DNA from: Azospirillum thermophilum
GTDB taxonomy: Bacteria > Pseudomonadota > Alphaproteobacteria > Azospirillales > Azospirillaceae
Reading direction: 5' to 3'
Assembly: GCF_003130795.1 (NCBI RefSeq)
Contig: NZ_CP029352.1
Span: 101,001 to 165,000, forward strand
Length of the DNA: 64,000 bases
Shown: positions 47,028 to 56,108 of the stretch, one piece after another
How positions within the stretch are numbered: position 1 is the first letter of the stretch
How the letters are laid out: each line of letters opens with the position of its first letter
The notes under the pieces: generated by a model
What the model saw: only the letters and a program-made list of their open reading frames with translations
Told to the model about the DNA's origin: nothing
Database searches by the model: none
Translations under genes and position numbers: made by a program

Positions 47028-48137
47028 ATGTTCCAAAGCGTTGAAATCAAAGGCTATCGCGGCCTCGACCGCCTGACCATGAGCGGCCTGGGCAGGATCA
47101 ACCTGCTGGTCGGCACGAACAACAGCGGCAAGACCTCGGTTCTCGAGGCGCTCTATCTCCTGGCATCCGATGGTGATCTGGGAGCGATCTGGGAAATCCA
47201 GACGAGCCGCGGGGAAAGGTTCGGCGATCTGAGAGGGGAAGGCGATCCGCCGGAGATCGAGGTCTGCCATCTTTTCCATGGGCATGACTTGAACAATTTC
47301 GCTCAATTTACTGTGTCAGGCGCAGAACAGGATGTGCGCCGCAGGCTTCATGTTTATGTTGATGCCGTTCTAGAAAGAAACGAAGCGCAAGTTAAATTCT
47401 CTTTTCTTGAGGATGAGAGAGAGGAAGGGGTTTACTTAGTTGTTCGCATGGATGACGAGGTCCTTGACCCGCCCCATTTCCCTTTGACAGAGCGTGGAGG
47501 CATTTCACTCCGCACTTTCCAAACAGGCCGACATAGATCCCGCCGAAACCAGTCTGGGTCGAGCGCACGTTACATCTCGACGGGATCACTTTCCCCTCTC
47601 CAACTCCACGAATTGTGGAACGGCATAGTCCTGACCGAGGGGGAGGATCAGATCCTCGATGCTCTGCGTGCCGTGGAGCCGAAGATCGAACGGATCGCGC
47701 CGCTGACGGCGGCCCCCTCCTCACTTGCCGCCTCCCGGCGCGGCGGGTTCGTCGTGAAGATTGCCGGAAACGATGTTCCGGTGCCGATCGGCAGCCTGGG
47801 GGACGGTATCTGGCGCATGCTGTCCATGGCGCTCGCGCTGGTGCGGGCCAAGGACGGCGTCCTGCTGGTCGATGAAATCGATACGGGCCTGCACTATACG
47901 GTCATGGACAAGATGTGGACGCTGATCGCGAAGACGGCGGAGGCGCTGAACGTGCAGGTCTTCGCCACGACGCACAGCCAGGATTGCGTCCACAGCCTCG
48001 CCTCCATCTGCCGCAGGGACGTCGAGGCCGGCAGCCGGGTGACCATCCAGCGCATCGAACCGGGGCAGCAGGCCGCGGTCCCCTACAGCGAGGCGGAGAT
48101 CACCGTCGCCGCCGAACGCCGGATCGAGGTTCGCTGA
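47028..48137 (+). CDS. AAA ATPase of the OLD/AAA_15-AAA_21 type, candidate defence component
   Basis: This 369-residue ABC-type ATPase starts [12 protein letters not shown] and has Walker A GTNNSGKT (29-36). A variable middle region is followed by a signature-like [12 protein letters not shown] (254-264), Walker [11 protein letters not shown] (278-287) and the H-loop FATTHSQD (His 316). This layout matches OLD nuclease ATPases and AriA of PARIS. It has no TOPRIM domain of its own; the next gene, 3 bases downstream, encodes a TOPRIM-like DUF3226 protein. The part 47280-47600 is clearly less GC-rich than the flanking genes, suggesting acquisition from elsewhere. Confidence 0.85.
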   Translation: MFQSVEIKGYRGLDRLTMSGLGRINLLVGTNNSGKTSVLEALYLLASDGDLGAIWEIQTSRGERFGDLRGEGDPPEIEVCHLFHGHDLNNFAQFTVSGAEQDVRRRLHVYVDAVLERNEAQVKFSFLEDEREEGVYLVVRMDDEVLDPPHFPLTERGGISLRTFQTGRHRSRRNQSGSSARYISTGSLSPLQLHELWNGIVLTEGEDQILDALRAVEPKIERIAPLTAAPSSLAASRRGGFVVKIAGNDVPVPIGSLGDGIWRMLSMALALVRAKDGVLLVDEIDTGLHYTVMDKMWTLIAKTAEALNVQVFATTHSQDCVHSLASICRRDVEAGSRVTIQRIEPGQQAAVPYSEAEITVAAERRIEVR

Positions 48138-48140
48138 CCC

Positions 48141-48788
48141 ATGGGCACCGCCAACCGGAAGCATCTGCTGGTCGAAGGCCATGACGACCTGTACGCGATC
48201 GTCCAACTGATGGCCGCCCATGTCCCCTGGGGAAACACCAAGGAAGAGCGGCCGGTGGTAATCGAGCAATGCGGCGGCGTCGAGAATATCCTGGCCACCG
48301 GCTTCATCTCCACGAAACTGAAGTCGCGTGAAGTGGAAACGCTGGGCATCGTCGTCGATGCGGATGCGGATTTCACCACCCGCTGGGCCCGCCTGCGCTC
48401 GTTATGCCTCGGCCAGTTCCCGGAAATCCCGGAAACCGTCGCCCCCGGCGGGCTGGTGATCGACAACGCGCAGGGCAAGCGGCTGGGCATCTGGATCATG
48501 CCCGACAACAGCTCCCGCGGCATGATGGAGACCTTCCTGGGCTTCCTCGTCCCCGATGGTGAGGAACCGGTCTGGCGAAAGGCGCAGGCGGCCGTCCGCG
48601 AGGCCCTGGAACTGGGGGCGAAGTGCCGGGACGCCCATCTCGACAAATCCAACATCCACACGTGGCTGGCGTGGCAGGACCCGCCGGGGCAGAGCTTCGG
48701 AACGGCTCTCCTCCAGAAGATTCTGGACCCGAAGTCTTCGCATGCCGGCCCCTTCGTGACCTGGTTCCGCACCCTTTACCGGCTCTGA
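48141..48788 (+). CDS. DUF3226 TOPRIM-like protein, partner of the AAA ATPase
   Basis: This 215-residue protein has the TOPRIM-type acidic motifs: LVEGHDD (Glu 12, Asp 15/16), GGVENI, GIVVDADAD (Asp 73, 75, 77) and the DUF3226 hallmark GIWIMPDNSSRGMMETFL (116-133). In OLD and PARIS systems a TOPRIM domain cuts or otherwise acts on nucleic acid under control of the ATPase. The intact acidic residues suggest metal-dependent catalysis. It is translated from 3 bases after the ATPase gene and probably works with it. Function as antiphage effector is an inference. Confidence 0.8.
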   Translation: MGTANRKHLLVEGHDDLYAIVQLMAAHVPWGNTKEERPVVIEQCGGVENILATGFISTKLKSREVETLGIVVDADADFTTRWARLRSLCLGQFPEIPETVAPGGLVIDNAQGKRLGIWIMPDNSSRGMMETFLGFLVPDGEEPVWRKAQAAVREALELGAKCRDAHLDKSNIHTWLAWQDPPGQSFGTALLQKILDPKSSHAGPFVTWFRTLYRL

Positions 48789-48811
48789 CCGGCCCGCAGA
48801 GAGAGTTTCCG

Positions 48812-49570
48812 ATGACGATCCGCCAACTGACCGCCCCGCAAGCCCTGATTCTGGAGGAGCCGCGGGCCGGCGTGTCCCAGGTCAGCGAAATGCTGTTCGG
48901 CGAGACCTTCGCCGTGCTCGACGAGGCGGGCGGCTGGCTGAAGGTGGAAAGCCGCTTCAACGGCGAGACCGGCTGGCTCGCCCCCGGCACGCCGGCGGCG
49001 GAGCCGGTCGCCCCCACCCACCGCATCCGCGGCCTGCGCGCCGACCTGCACCCCGCCCCCACCCACCGGGCCCCGCCGGTCGGCACGCTGAGCTTCGGGT
49101 CGGGGGTGACGCTCGACGGGCGGGCGGAGAATGGCTGGGTCGGGCTGAGCAACGGGCTGTGGCTGTTCGGCGGGATGGTGGAACCGGTGGACGCCCCGCC
49201 CGCCCGCGATCCCGTGGCGACCGCCCTGCGCTTCCTGGAGACGCCCTATGTCTGGGGCGGGCGCAGCGCCTTCGGCATCGACTGCTCCGGCCTCGTCCTC
49301 ACCGCCATGGCGGCGGCCGGGCTGGTCCTGCCGCACAGCAGCGGCCGGCAGCGCGCCGACGAGCGGCTGGGCGCCTGGCTGACCGACGACGGCGTCGGCA
49401 CCGAGTGGCGGCGCGGCGACATCGTCTTCTTCCCCGGCCATGTCGGGATCATGCTGACCGGGACGGAGCTGCTGCACGCCACCGTCTTCACCATGACGGT
49501 GGTGGTCGAGCCGCTAGCCGAGGTCGCCGGCCGCGCACCGATCAACGGCGGCCGGCGCCCCGCCCTGTAG
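48812..49570 (+). CDS. NlpC/P60 peptidase with SH3-like domains
   Basis: The 252-residue protein has two bacterial SH3-type segments (about 5-50 and 65-115) and a C-terminal NlpC/P60 domain from about 130. Its catalytic Cys lies in YVWGGRSAFGIDCSGLVL, its His in FFPGHVGIML, and the third polar residue in LLHAT. Such enzymes usually cleave gamma-D-Glu-diaminopimelate peptides in murein. No signal peptide is visible, which is common in this alphaproteobacterial group. It follows the DUF3226 gene by 23 bases, but the relation may be only positional. The 3' end overlaps the SUMT gene on the other strand by 57 bases. Confidence 0.82.
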   Translation: MTIRQLTAPQALILEEPRAGVSQVSEMLFGETFAVLDEAGGWLKVESRFNGETGWLAPGTPAAEPVAPTHRIRGLRADLHPAPTHRAPPVGTLSFGSGVTLDGRAENGWVGLSNGLWLFGGMVEPVDAPPARDPVATALRFLETPYVWGGRSAFGIDCSGLVLTAMAAAGLVLPHSSGRQRADERLGAWLTDDGVGTEWRRGDIVFFPGHVGIMLTGTELLHATVFTMTVVVEPLAEVAGRAPINGGRRPAL

Positions 49571-50431
49571 CCCGTCCCGCTGGGCCCCATCCCGCTGGGC
49601 CAGGGCCCCGCCGATCAGCAGCAGCGTCGGGCCCTTGCCGGCGGCGATCCCCTGCCCGGCCATCGCGCCGAGCGTCGTGCGCCAGCGCCGTTCGTCCGGG
49701 CGGCAGCCGTTCTCCACCGCCAGCACGGGCGTCGAGGCCGGAAGGCCGGCACCGGTCAGTCCCTGCCCGACGGCGCGGGCCTGGTCCCGCCCCATGTAGA
49801 TCGCCAGGGTCCCCTGCGGGTCGGCCAGGCGCGCCCAGTCCGGCTCGAACCGCTCGCCGTCGCGGCCGTGGGCGGTGACGAAGGTGACGGCGCGGGACAC
49901 GCCGCGGCGGGTCAGCGACAGGCCGGCACCCGCCGCGCAGCCGAGCGCCGCGGTGATGCCGGGGATGACCGTCACCGGGATGCCATGGGCGTCGAGCGCG
50001 TCGATCTCCTCCCCCGCCCGGCCGAAGATCATCGGGTCGCCGCCCTTCAGCCGCACCACCCGCCGGCCGGCCAGCGCGCGGGCGACGATCAGGGCGCTGA
50101 TCTCCTCCTGCGGCAAGGAGTGGCGGCCGGAGCGCTTGCCGACGCAGATCCGCTCGGCCGTCGCCGGGACCAGATCCAGGATGCCCTCGCCGACCAGATG
50201 GTCGTAGAGCACCACCTCCGCCGCCGCCAGCGCCTTGACCGCCGCCACCGTCAGCAGGTCGGGATCGCCGGGGCCGGCGCCGACCAGCGCCACGCTGCCC
50301 GGCGGAGGGCGCCGCGTCGAGCGGGCGCCGGAGGCGGAGCGGCGCAGCGTCACCACCGCCCGCAGCCCCTCCCCCACCCGCAGCAGGAGGCCGAGCAGGC
50401 CGGGGTCAGGCAACTTCACGCTGGCGTGCAT
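49514..50431 (-). CDS. uroporphyrinogen-III C-methyltransferase for siroheme (second SUMT)
   Basis: This 305-residue SUMT has an N-terminal extension of about 45 residues followed by VALVGAGPGDPDLLTVAAVKAL, VVRLKGGDPMIFGRAGEE and VIPGITAALGCAAGAGLSLT. It makes precorrin-2, the siroheme precursor required by NirB. The ATG at 50431 has a near-perfect AAGGAGGTG 7 bases upstream and overlaps the nasA end by 26 bases, so it is the last gene of nirB-nirD-nasA-SUMT. It is distinct from cobA at 3702-4505, which lacks the extension. Confidence 0.9.
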   Translation of the reverse strand: MHASVKLPDPGLLGLLLRVGEGLRAVVTLRRSASGARSTRRPPPGSVALVGAGPGDPDLLTVAAVKALAAAEVVLYDHLVGEGILDLVPATAERICVGKRSGRHSLPQEEISALIVARALAGRRVVRLKGGDPMIFGRAGEEIDALDAHGIPVTVIPGITAALGCAAGAGLSLTRRGVSRAVTFVTAHGRDGERFEPDWARLADPQGTLAIYMGRDQARAVGQGLTGAGLPASTPVLAVENGCRPDERRWRTTLGAMAGQGIAAGKGPTLLLIGGALAQRDGAQRDGLQGGAPAAVDRCAAGDLG

Positions 50432-53093
50432 GCTGAAGCACCTCCTTCAATTCGGGAACGCATGACCCGCAGTTGGTCCCCGCCTTCAGCGCGCGGCCGA
50501 TCTCCGGGACCGAGGTCAGACCCTGATCGCGGATCGCGGCGATCAGGCGGGTGAGGCCGACGCCGAAGCAGGAACAGACGATCCGGCCCTGGTCCGCCGT
50601 CCCGGCCGCGGCACCGGGCGCCCGCCCGGCCAGCACGGCCGCGCGGTCCCCGGCGTCGAGCCCGTCCGCCGCCAGCAGCCCGGCGAGCCAGGAGCGCGGC
50701 GGCAAGGCGTCGCCGGCCGCCAGGAACAGGCAGCCCTCCAGCCTGTCCTGGCACAGCCAGGCGCGGCGCCGCACGCCGCGGGCGTCGTCGCTGTACTCCA
50801 CCACCGCGCCGTCGGGGGCGAAGCCGGGCAGCCAGGCCAGCTCCTCCAACGCCGGCAGCCGGCCGGTGCCCGCCAACTCCACCAGATGACCACCGGTCAC
50901 CACGCGACGCGCCCAATAGCCGTCATGGGCCGGCTCCACCGGCCGGCGCGCCAGCAGGAAGCCGGTCCAGGTGGGCCGGTAGGGCTCCACCGCCGCCGGC
51001 ATCCGCTTGAGGTCCGGCTGGCCGGAGTGGGGGTCGACCGCCTCGTCGTCGATCAGCCGCCCGATCACCGCGCGGGCGGCGAAGCGGTCGGTCCAGTGCA
51101 TCGGCAGGAAGAGGGTGCCTTCGGCCACCGCCTCCGTCACGCGGACACGGACCAGCGCTTCCCCGGCCGCCGTGGTGACGCGGGCGAGGCCGCCGTCCGC
51201 CACGCCGCGCGCCGCGGCGTCGGCCGGATGGATGTCCAGGCAGGGCTCCGGCGCATGGGCGGACAGGCGGGGTGACAGGCCGGTGCGCGTCATGGTGTGC
51301 CACTGGTCGCGCAGCCGTCCGCTGTTCAGCAGCAGAGTTCCGGCCGGCAGCGGGCGGGGCAGCGGCGCCGTCCGCACCGGGACGAGCCGCGCCCGGCCGC
51401 TGCCGGTGAAGAACCGCCCGTCGCCGAAAAGCCGCCGCTGCGGACCCTGCCCTGCCCGCCGCGGCCAGGCTGCCGGGGCGAGCGTTTCAAATTCAGCGTC
51501 GCTCAGATCCGCCAGCGCGCCGATGTCGAAGGCGCGGCGGCCGTCATTCTCGAAGGCCGACAGGGCGGCATGCTCGCGAAAGACCGCCGCGGCGGTCTCA
51601 TAGGGGAAGGCGTCGGCGAAGCCCATGGCGCGCGCCACCTGCGTGACGATCCACCAGTCGGGCCGCGCCTCGCCGGACGGCGGCAGGAAGGCGCGCTGGC
51701 GGGAGATGGTGCGGTCGGAGTTGGTGACGGTGCCGTCCTTCTCGCTCCATCCCACCGCCGGCAGGCGGATATGGGCGAGGCGGGCGGTATCGGTGTCGGC
51801 GATGCAGTCGGAGACGATCACCGTCCCGCAGGCGGCCAGCGCCCGGCGGACGCGGCCGGCGTCGGGCATGCTGACGGCCGGATTGGTGCCCATGATCCAG
51901 ACCGCCCTGATCTCCCCCCGCTCCACCGCGCGGAACAGGTCGACCGCCTTCAGCCCCGGCCGGGCCGCCATGCGCCGGGCCCGCCAGAAACGGCCGACGC
52001 GCTCCACCTCCTCCGCGCCGAAGCCCATATGGGCGGCAAGCTGGTTGGCGAGGCCGCCGACCTCGCGCCCGCCCATCGCGTTGGGCTGGCCGGTGACGGA
52101 GAAGGGCCCCATGCCCGGCCGGCCGATCCGCCCGGTCAGGAAATGGACGTTCAGGATGGCGTTGACGGTGTCGGTGCCCTGGCTCGACTGGTTGACGCCC
52201 TGGGAATAGACGGTGACGACGCGCTCGGCCGTTGCAAATTCAGCGTAGAATCCGCTGACGTCGTCCACGCTGATTTTGCAACGCTCCGCCACCGCCGCCG
52301 GGTCGGGCGCCTCGGCACGGGCGGCGGCCAGCGCCTCCCCCTCTCCCTCCGCATGCTTGCCGACGAAGACGCCGTCGGTGAGGCCTGCATCATGCAGATG
52401 GGTCAGCAGCCCGTTGAACAGCAGGGCGTCGGTACCGGCGCGAATGGCGAGATGGCGGTCGGCCCCGTCCGCCGTCGCCGTGCGCCGCGGATCGACCACG
52501 ACGATGCGGGTGCCGCGCGCCGCCTTGGCCGCCAGCAGCCGCTGGTACAGCACGGGATGGCACCAGGCGAGGTTGGAGCCGACCAGCACCACGAGGTCGG
52601 CCAACTCCAGATCCTCGTAGGTCACCGGCACGGTGTCGGCGCCGAAGCCGCGCTTGTGCCCGGCGACGGAGGAGGCCATGCAGAGCCGCGAGTTGGTATC
52701 GACGTTGGCCGAGCCGATGAAGCCCTTCATCAGCTTGTTGGCGACGTAGTAATCCTCGGTCAGGAGCTGGCCGGACAGGTAGAAGGTGACCGATTCCGGC
52801 CCGTGCTGCGCCACCGTCCGGGAGAGCCGCGTTGCGACTTCAGCGATGGCGGTGTCCCAGCCGACCCGGCGCCCCCCGATCTCGGGGTGGAGCAGGCGGC
52901 CGCCGCCCCGCTCGTTCGGCACCAGCGTTTCCGCCAGCGCCGACCCCTTGGAGCAGAGCCGCCCGGAATTGGCGGGATGGTCGGGATCGCCGCGCACGGC
53001 GACCGTGCCGTCCGCCGCCACGCTGGCGACGACGCCGCAGCCGACCCCGCAATAGGGGCAGGTGGTCCGGATGTCCCTCCCGGCATCAGCCAT
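50406..53093 (-). CDS. nasA: assimilatory nitrate reductase catalytic subunit
   Basis: This 895-residue cytoplasmic molybdoenzyme reduces nitrate to nitrite. The N-terminal CPYCGVGC...LCSKGSAL binds a 4Fe-4S cluster, followed by MGD-binding segments (NVDTNSRLCMASSVAGH, WIMGTNPAVSMPDA, TNSDRTISRQRAFL). A C-terminal BFD-like [2Fe-2S] domain (VCSCFGVGLTRL...GTNCGSC) is fused, as in NasA of Klebsiella. No separate NADH-reductase subunit is nearby. The ATG at 53093 is chosen; a GTG at 53102 is in frame. The gene overlaps nirD and contains four iteron-like 16-mers. Confidence 0.93.
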   Translation of the reverse strand: MADAGRDIRTTCPYCGVGCGVVASVAADGTVAVRGDPDHPANSGRLCSKGSALAETLVPNERGGGRLLHPEIGGRRVGWDTAIAEVATRLSRTVAQHGPESVTFYLSGQLLTEDYYVANKLMKGFIGSANVDTNSRLCMASSVAGHKRGFGADTVPVTYEDLELADLVVLVGSNLAWCHPVLYQRLLAAKAARGTRIVVVDPRRTATADGADRHLAIRAGTDALLFNGLLTHLHDAGLTDGVFVGKHAEGEGEALAAARAEAPDPAAVAERCKISVDDVSGFYAEFATAERVVTVYSQGVNQSSQGTDTVNAILNVHFLTGRIGRPGMGPFSVTGQPNAMGGREVGGLANQLAAHMGFGAEEVERVGRFWRARRMAARPGLKAVDLFRAVERGEIRAVWIMGTNPAVSMPDAGRVRRALAACGTVIVSDCIADTDTARLAHIRLPAVGWSEKDGTVTNSDRTISRQRAFLPPSGEARPDWWIVTQVARAMGFADAFPYETAAAVFREHAALSAFENDGRRAFDIGALADLSDAEFETLAPAAWPRRAGQGPQRRLFGDGRFFTGSGRARLVPVRTAPLPRPLPAGTLLLNSGRLRDQWHTMTRTGLSPRLSAHAPEPCLDIHPADAAARGVADGGLARVTTAAGEALVRVRVTEAVAEGTLFLPMHWTDRFAARAVIGRLIDDEAVDPHSGQPDLKRMPAAVEPYRPTWTGFLLARRPVEPAHDGYWARRVVTGGHLVELAGTGRLPALEELAWLPGFAPDGAVVEYSDDARGVRRRAWLCQDRLEGCLFLAAGDALPPRSWLAGLLAADGLDAGDRAAVLAGRAPGAAAGTADQGRIVCSCFGVGLTRLIAAIRDQGLTSVPEIGRALKAGTNCGSCVPELKEVLQHARQREVA
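51483..51498 (+). repeat. iteron-like 16-mer inside nasA
   Basis: CGTTTCAAATTCAGCG matches the origin consensus exactly. On the nasA strand it reads as codons GCT GAA TTT GAA ACG, using AT-ending codons that are rare in this GC-rich gene. Confidence 0.7.
52230..52283. repeat. pair of iteron-like 16-mers in inverted orientation inside nasA
   Basis: CGTTGCAAATTCAGCG at 52230-52245 and CGCTGATTTTGCAACG at 52268-52283 face each other across 22 bases. Both match the origin repeat family and break the local GC-rich codon pattern. Confidence 0.7.
52830..52845 (+). repeat. iteron-like 16-mer inside nasA
   Basis: CGTTGCGACTTCAGCG is identical to the origin copy at 59870-59885. Confidence 0.7.
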
Positions 53094-53439
53094 GGCAGCC
53101 ACCCCGGCCGGGGGTGCGGGCGGCGAGAGCCAGCGAGATCACCCCGCCCTCGATCCGCACCGGGACATGGCCGGCACAGCCCTCGTCGGGGGCCACCGCC
53201 TCGCCGGTGGCGAGTTCGATCACCCAGTTGTGCAGCGGGCAGGTGACGCGGCGGCCGTGCACGATCCCCTGCGACAGCGGCCCGCCCTTGTGCGGGCAGC
53301 GGTCCTCCAGGGCGAAGACCTCGTCGGTCGCCGTGCGGAACAGCGCGACGTCGCCGAAGGCCGTCTTCACGACACGGGAGCCCTGGCGGGGAATGTCCGC
53401 CACGCTGCCGACTTCGGTCCAGGCAATCATCTGATCCAT
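53086..53439 (-). CDS. nirD: nitrite reductase small subunit, Rieske type
   Basis: This 117-residue partner of NirB has a complete Rieske motif, CPHKGGPLSQG and CPLHNW, so it should carry a [2Fe-2S] cluster. Many enterobacterial NirD proteins keep the fold but lack the ligands. It transfers electrons within the NADH-dependent nitrite reductase. It lies 5 bases after nirB and its end overlaps the nasA start, so the three are one transcription unit. Confidence 0.92.
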   Translation of the reverse strand: MDQMIAWTEVGSVADIPRQGSRVVKTAFGDVALFRTATDEVFALEDRCPHKGGPLSQGIVHGRRVTCPLHNWVIELATGEAVAPDEGCAGHVPVRIEGGVISLALAARTPGRGGCHG

Positions 53440-53444
53440 GGTCG

Positions 53445-55910
53445 TTACCCCACCAGTTCGGCAAGCGGTGCGAATTCGTGACGATCGACGCCCCTGGCGG
53501 CGCGCTCCGCCCACGGGTCCTCCTGCGAGAAGCTCTGGGAGAAGAGGAAGCGGGCGTGCAGCGCCCTGCGCCCCCCGGCATCCCCGACCAGCCGCCTGCG
53601 GATGTGGTCGAGGCCGACGCGCTCGACCCAGGGCGCGGTCCGCTCCAGGTAGCGGGCCTCCTCGCGGTAGAGCTGCAGGAAGGCGCCGGTGTATTCCAGC
53701 ACCTCCTCCTCCGTCGCGACCTTGGCCAGCAGGTCGCAGGCGCGGACATGCATGCCGCCGTTGCCGCCGACATGCAGCTCGTAGCCGCTGTCGACGCAGA
53801 CGACGCCGAGGTCCTTGATCGTCGCCTCGGCACAGTTGCGCGGGCAGCCGGAGACGGCCAGCTTCACCTTGTGCGGCGTCCAGGTGCCCCAGGTCATCTT
53901 CTCCAGCTTCACGCCGAGGCCGGTGGAATCCTGCGTGCCGAAGCGGCACCATTCGGAGCCGACGCAGGTCTTCACCGTGCGAAGCCCCTTGGCATAGGCA
54001 TGGCCGGAGACCATGCCGGCGGCGTTGAGGTCGGCCCAGACCGCCGGCAGATCCTCCTTCTTCACGCCGAACAGGTCGATGCGCTGCCCGCCGGTGACCT
54101 TGACGGTGGGAATGGCGAACTTCTCGACGACATCGGCGATCGCGCGCAGTTCGCTCGCCGACGTCAGCCCGCCCCACATGCGCGGGACGACGGAATAGGT
54201 GCCGTCCTTCTGGATGTTGGCGTGGGCGCGTTCGTTGATGAAGCGCGACTGGTAGTCGTCCCGGTACTCGCCCGGCCAGGCGCACAGCAGATAGTAGTTC
54301 AGCGCCGGCCGACAGGAGGCGCAGCCGTCCGGCGTGGACCACTCCAGCGCCTGGAAGACGTCGGACATCGTCTTCAGCCCGTGTGCGACGATGGCCGCCC
54401 GCACCGCGTCATGGCCGTGCGTGGTGCATTTGCACATCGGCTTGACCGCCGGGGCCGCGGCATAGCCGTCGCCCAGCGTCGCCGCCAGCAGCGTCTCCAC
54501 CATGCCGGTGCAGCTTCCGCAGGAGGCGGAGGCCTTGGTGTGGGCGCGCACCTCGTCCAGGCTGGTCAGGCCCTTGTCCCTGATGGCCGCGGTGATGGTG
54601 CCCTTGCACACGCCGTTGCAACCGCAGATCTCCGCACTGTCCGGCAGGGCGGCGACGGCGGCGGCAGGGCTCGCTGCCTCTCCTCCTCCGAACCCCTGGC
54701 CGAAGATCAGCGTATCGCGCTCGGCGGAGACGTCGGCACCGTCCTTCAGCAGCGAGAAGTACCAGGGGCCGTCCCTGGTATCGCCGTAGAGCACGGCGCC
54801 GAGCAGCCGGTTGTCCTTGAGGACGAGGCGCTTGTAGACGCCGCGGGCGGCGTCGCGGAAGACGATGTCCTCCGTCCCCTCGCCGCCCGAGAAGTCGCCG
54901 GCGGAGAAGACGTCGACGCCCGTCACCTTCAGCTTGGTCGAGGTGACGGAGCCCGCATAGGCCGCCTCCGTCCCGCCGGCCAGCCGCTCGGCCAGCACCT
55001 TCGCCATCTCGAACAGCGGCGCCACGAGGCCCCAGGTGACACCGCGATGCTCGACGCACTCGCCGACCGCATGGATCGCCGGGTCGGAGGTCCGCATGGC
55101 GTCGTCGACCTTGATGCCGCGCCCGCAGTCCAGGCCGGCCGCCTTGCCGAGCGCGATGTTCGGCCGGATGCCGACCGCCATGACGACGAGGTCGGCCGGC
55201 AGCTCCCGCCCATCCTTCAGCCGCACGGCGGTGACACGCTCGCTGCCGCCGATCCCGCCACCGATGATCTCCGCGGTGTCGGCACCGGTCAGCACGGTGA
55301 TGCCGCGCGCCTCCAGCTCCCGCTGCAGCAGCGTGCCGGCGGAGGGATCGAGCTGGCGTTCCATCAGCGTCGGCATCAGGTGCACGACGGTGACGTCCAT
55401 GCCCTTCAGCGCCAGCCCGTTCGCCGCCTCCAGCCCCAGGAGTCCGCCGCCGATCACCACGGCCCGGCCGCCCTTCGCCGCCGCCTCCAGCATCGTTTCA
55501 ACATCAGCGAGGTCGCGGAAGCCGATCACCCCCGGCAGGGTCGCCCCCGGCACCGGAATGATGAAGGGCATCGATCCGGTCGCCAGCAGCAGCCGGTCAT
55601 AGCCCAGCGTCCGGCCGGACAGCGAGGTGACGGTGCGGGCGGCGCGGTCGATCGCCTCCACCGGCTCGCCGGTCAGCAGCGTGATGCCGTTCGCCTCGTA
55701 CCAGGCGCGGTCGTTCAGGATGATCTGCTCGAAGCTCTTTTCCCCGGCCAGCACGGGGGAGAGCATGATGCGGTTGTAGTTCGGGTGCGGCTCGGCCCCG
55801 AACACGGTGATGTCGTAGCGGTCCGGCGCCCGCGCCAGCAGCTCCTCCACCGTGCGGATGCCGGCCATGCCGTTGCCGACGACGATCAGGCGTTCCTTCT
55901 GGGCGGTCAT
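53445..55910 (-). CDS. nirB: NAD(P)H nitrite reductase large subunit
   Basis: This 821-residue assimilatory nitrite reductase reduces nitrite to ammonium with six electrons from NAD(P)H. The N-terminal FAD/NAD module has VVGNGMAGIRTVEEL and AVVIGGGLLGLEAANGL. Two BFD-like Cys clusters follow (CGCNGVCKG...CGSC and CKCTTHG...CASC). The siroheme/4Fe-4S ligands are in CVGSEWCRFG and SGCPRNCAE. The ATG at 55910 opens MTAQKERLIVVGNG. A leader of about 120-190 bases upstream contains a terminator-like hairpin. One iteron-like 16-mer lies in the gene (55494-55509). Confidence 0.95.
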   Translation of the reverse strand: MTAQKERLIVVGNGMAGIRTVEELLARAPDRYDITVFGAEPHPNYNRIMLSPVLAGEKSFEQIILNDRAWYEANGITLLTGEPVEAIDRAARTVTSLSGRTLGYDRLLLATGSMPFIIPVPGATLPGVIGFRDLADVETMLEAAAKGGRAVVIGGGLLGLEAANGLALKGMDVTVVHLMPTLMERQLDPSAGTLLQRELEARGITVLTGADTAEIIGGGIGGSERVTAVRLKDGRELPADLVVMAVGIRPNIALGKAAGLDCGRGIKVDDAMRTSDPAIHAVGECVEHRGVTWGLVAPLFEMAKVLAERLAGGTEAAYAGSVTSTKLKVTGVDVFSAGDFSGGEGTEDIVFRDAARGVYKRLVLKDNRLLGAVLYGDTRDGPWYFSLLKDGADVSAERDTLIFGQGFGGGEAASPAAAVAALPDSAEICGCNGVCKGTITAAIRDKGLTSLDEVRAHTKASASCGSCTGMVETLLAATLGDGYAAAPAVKPMCKCTTHGHDAVRAAIVAHGLKTMSDVFQALEWSTPDGCASCRPALNYYLLCAWPGEYRDDYQSRFINERAHANIQKDGTYSVVPRMWGGLTSASELRAIADVVEKFAIPTVKVTGGQRIDLFGVKKEDLPAVWADLNAAGMVSGHAYAKGLRTVKTCVGSEWCRFGTQDSTGLGVKLEKMTWGTWTPHKVKLAVSGCPRNCAEATIKDLGVVCVDSGYELHVGGNGGMHVRACDLLAKVATEEEVLEYTGAFLQLYREEARYLERTAPWVERVGLDHIRRRLVGDAGGRRALHARFLFSQSFSQEDPWAERAARGVDRHEFAPLAELVG
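55494..55509 (+). repeat. iteron-like 16-mer inside nirB
   Basis: CGTTTCAACATCAGCG differs from the consensus CGTTTCAAATTCAGCG at two middle positions. On the nirB strand it encodes AlaAspValGluThr within DLADVETMLEAA. Confidence 0.6.
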
Positions 55911-56033
55911 GCGCGGTGCTCCCGGCTGGAGGGGAGACCGGGGGTTAGGGCCGGAAACGGGTGGTGCATGCTCATGGCGTCTGCCTCGTCTTCGGTCCGG
56001 TCCGCCGCGATCGCGCGGGGGGAGCCGGTGCGG

Positions 56034-56100
56034 AAAAAAGAAATGGCGCCCGAACCGGCCGGCTTCCCCGGTGGGGAAGCCTGCCAATTCGGACGCCATT
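56034..56100 (-). terminator. attenuator-like terminator in the nirB leader
   Basis: On the minus strand, AATGGCGTCCGAA (from 56100) pairs with TTCGGGCGCCATT (ending 56042) with one U-G wobble. A perfect inner hairpin GGCTTCCCC-ACC-GGGGAAGCC is enclosed, and the structure is followed by CTTTTTT (A run at 56034-56039). It lies about 125 bases before the nirB start and is read toward nirB. Such leader terminators precede nitrate/nitrite assimilation operons controlled by ANTAR antiterminators (NasR, NasT). No ANTAR gene is in the window. Confidence 0.6.
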
Positions 56101-56108
56101 GCCCGGAC

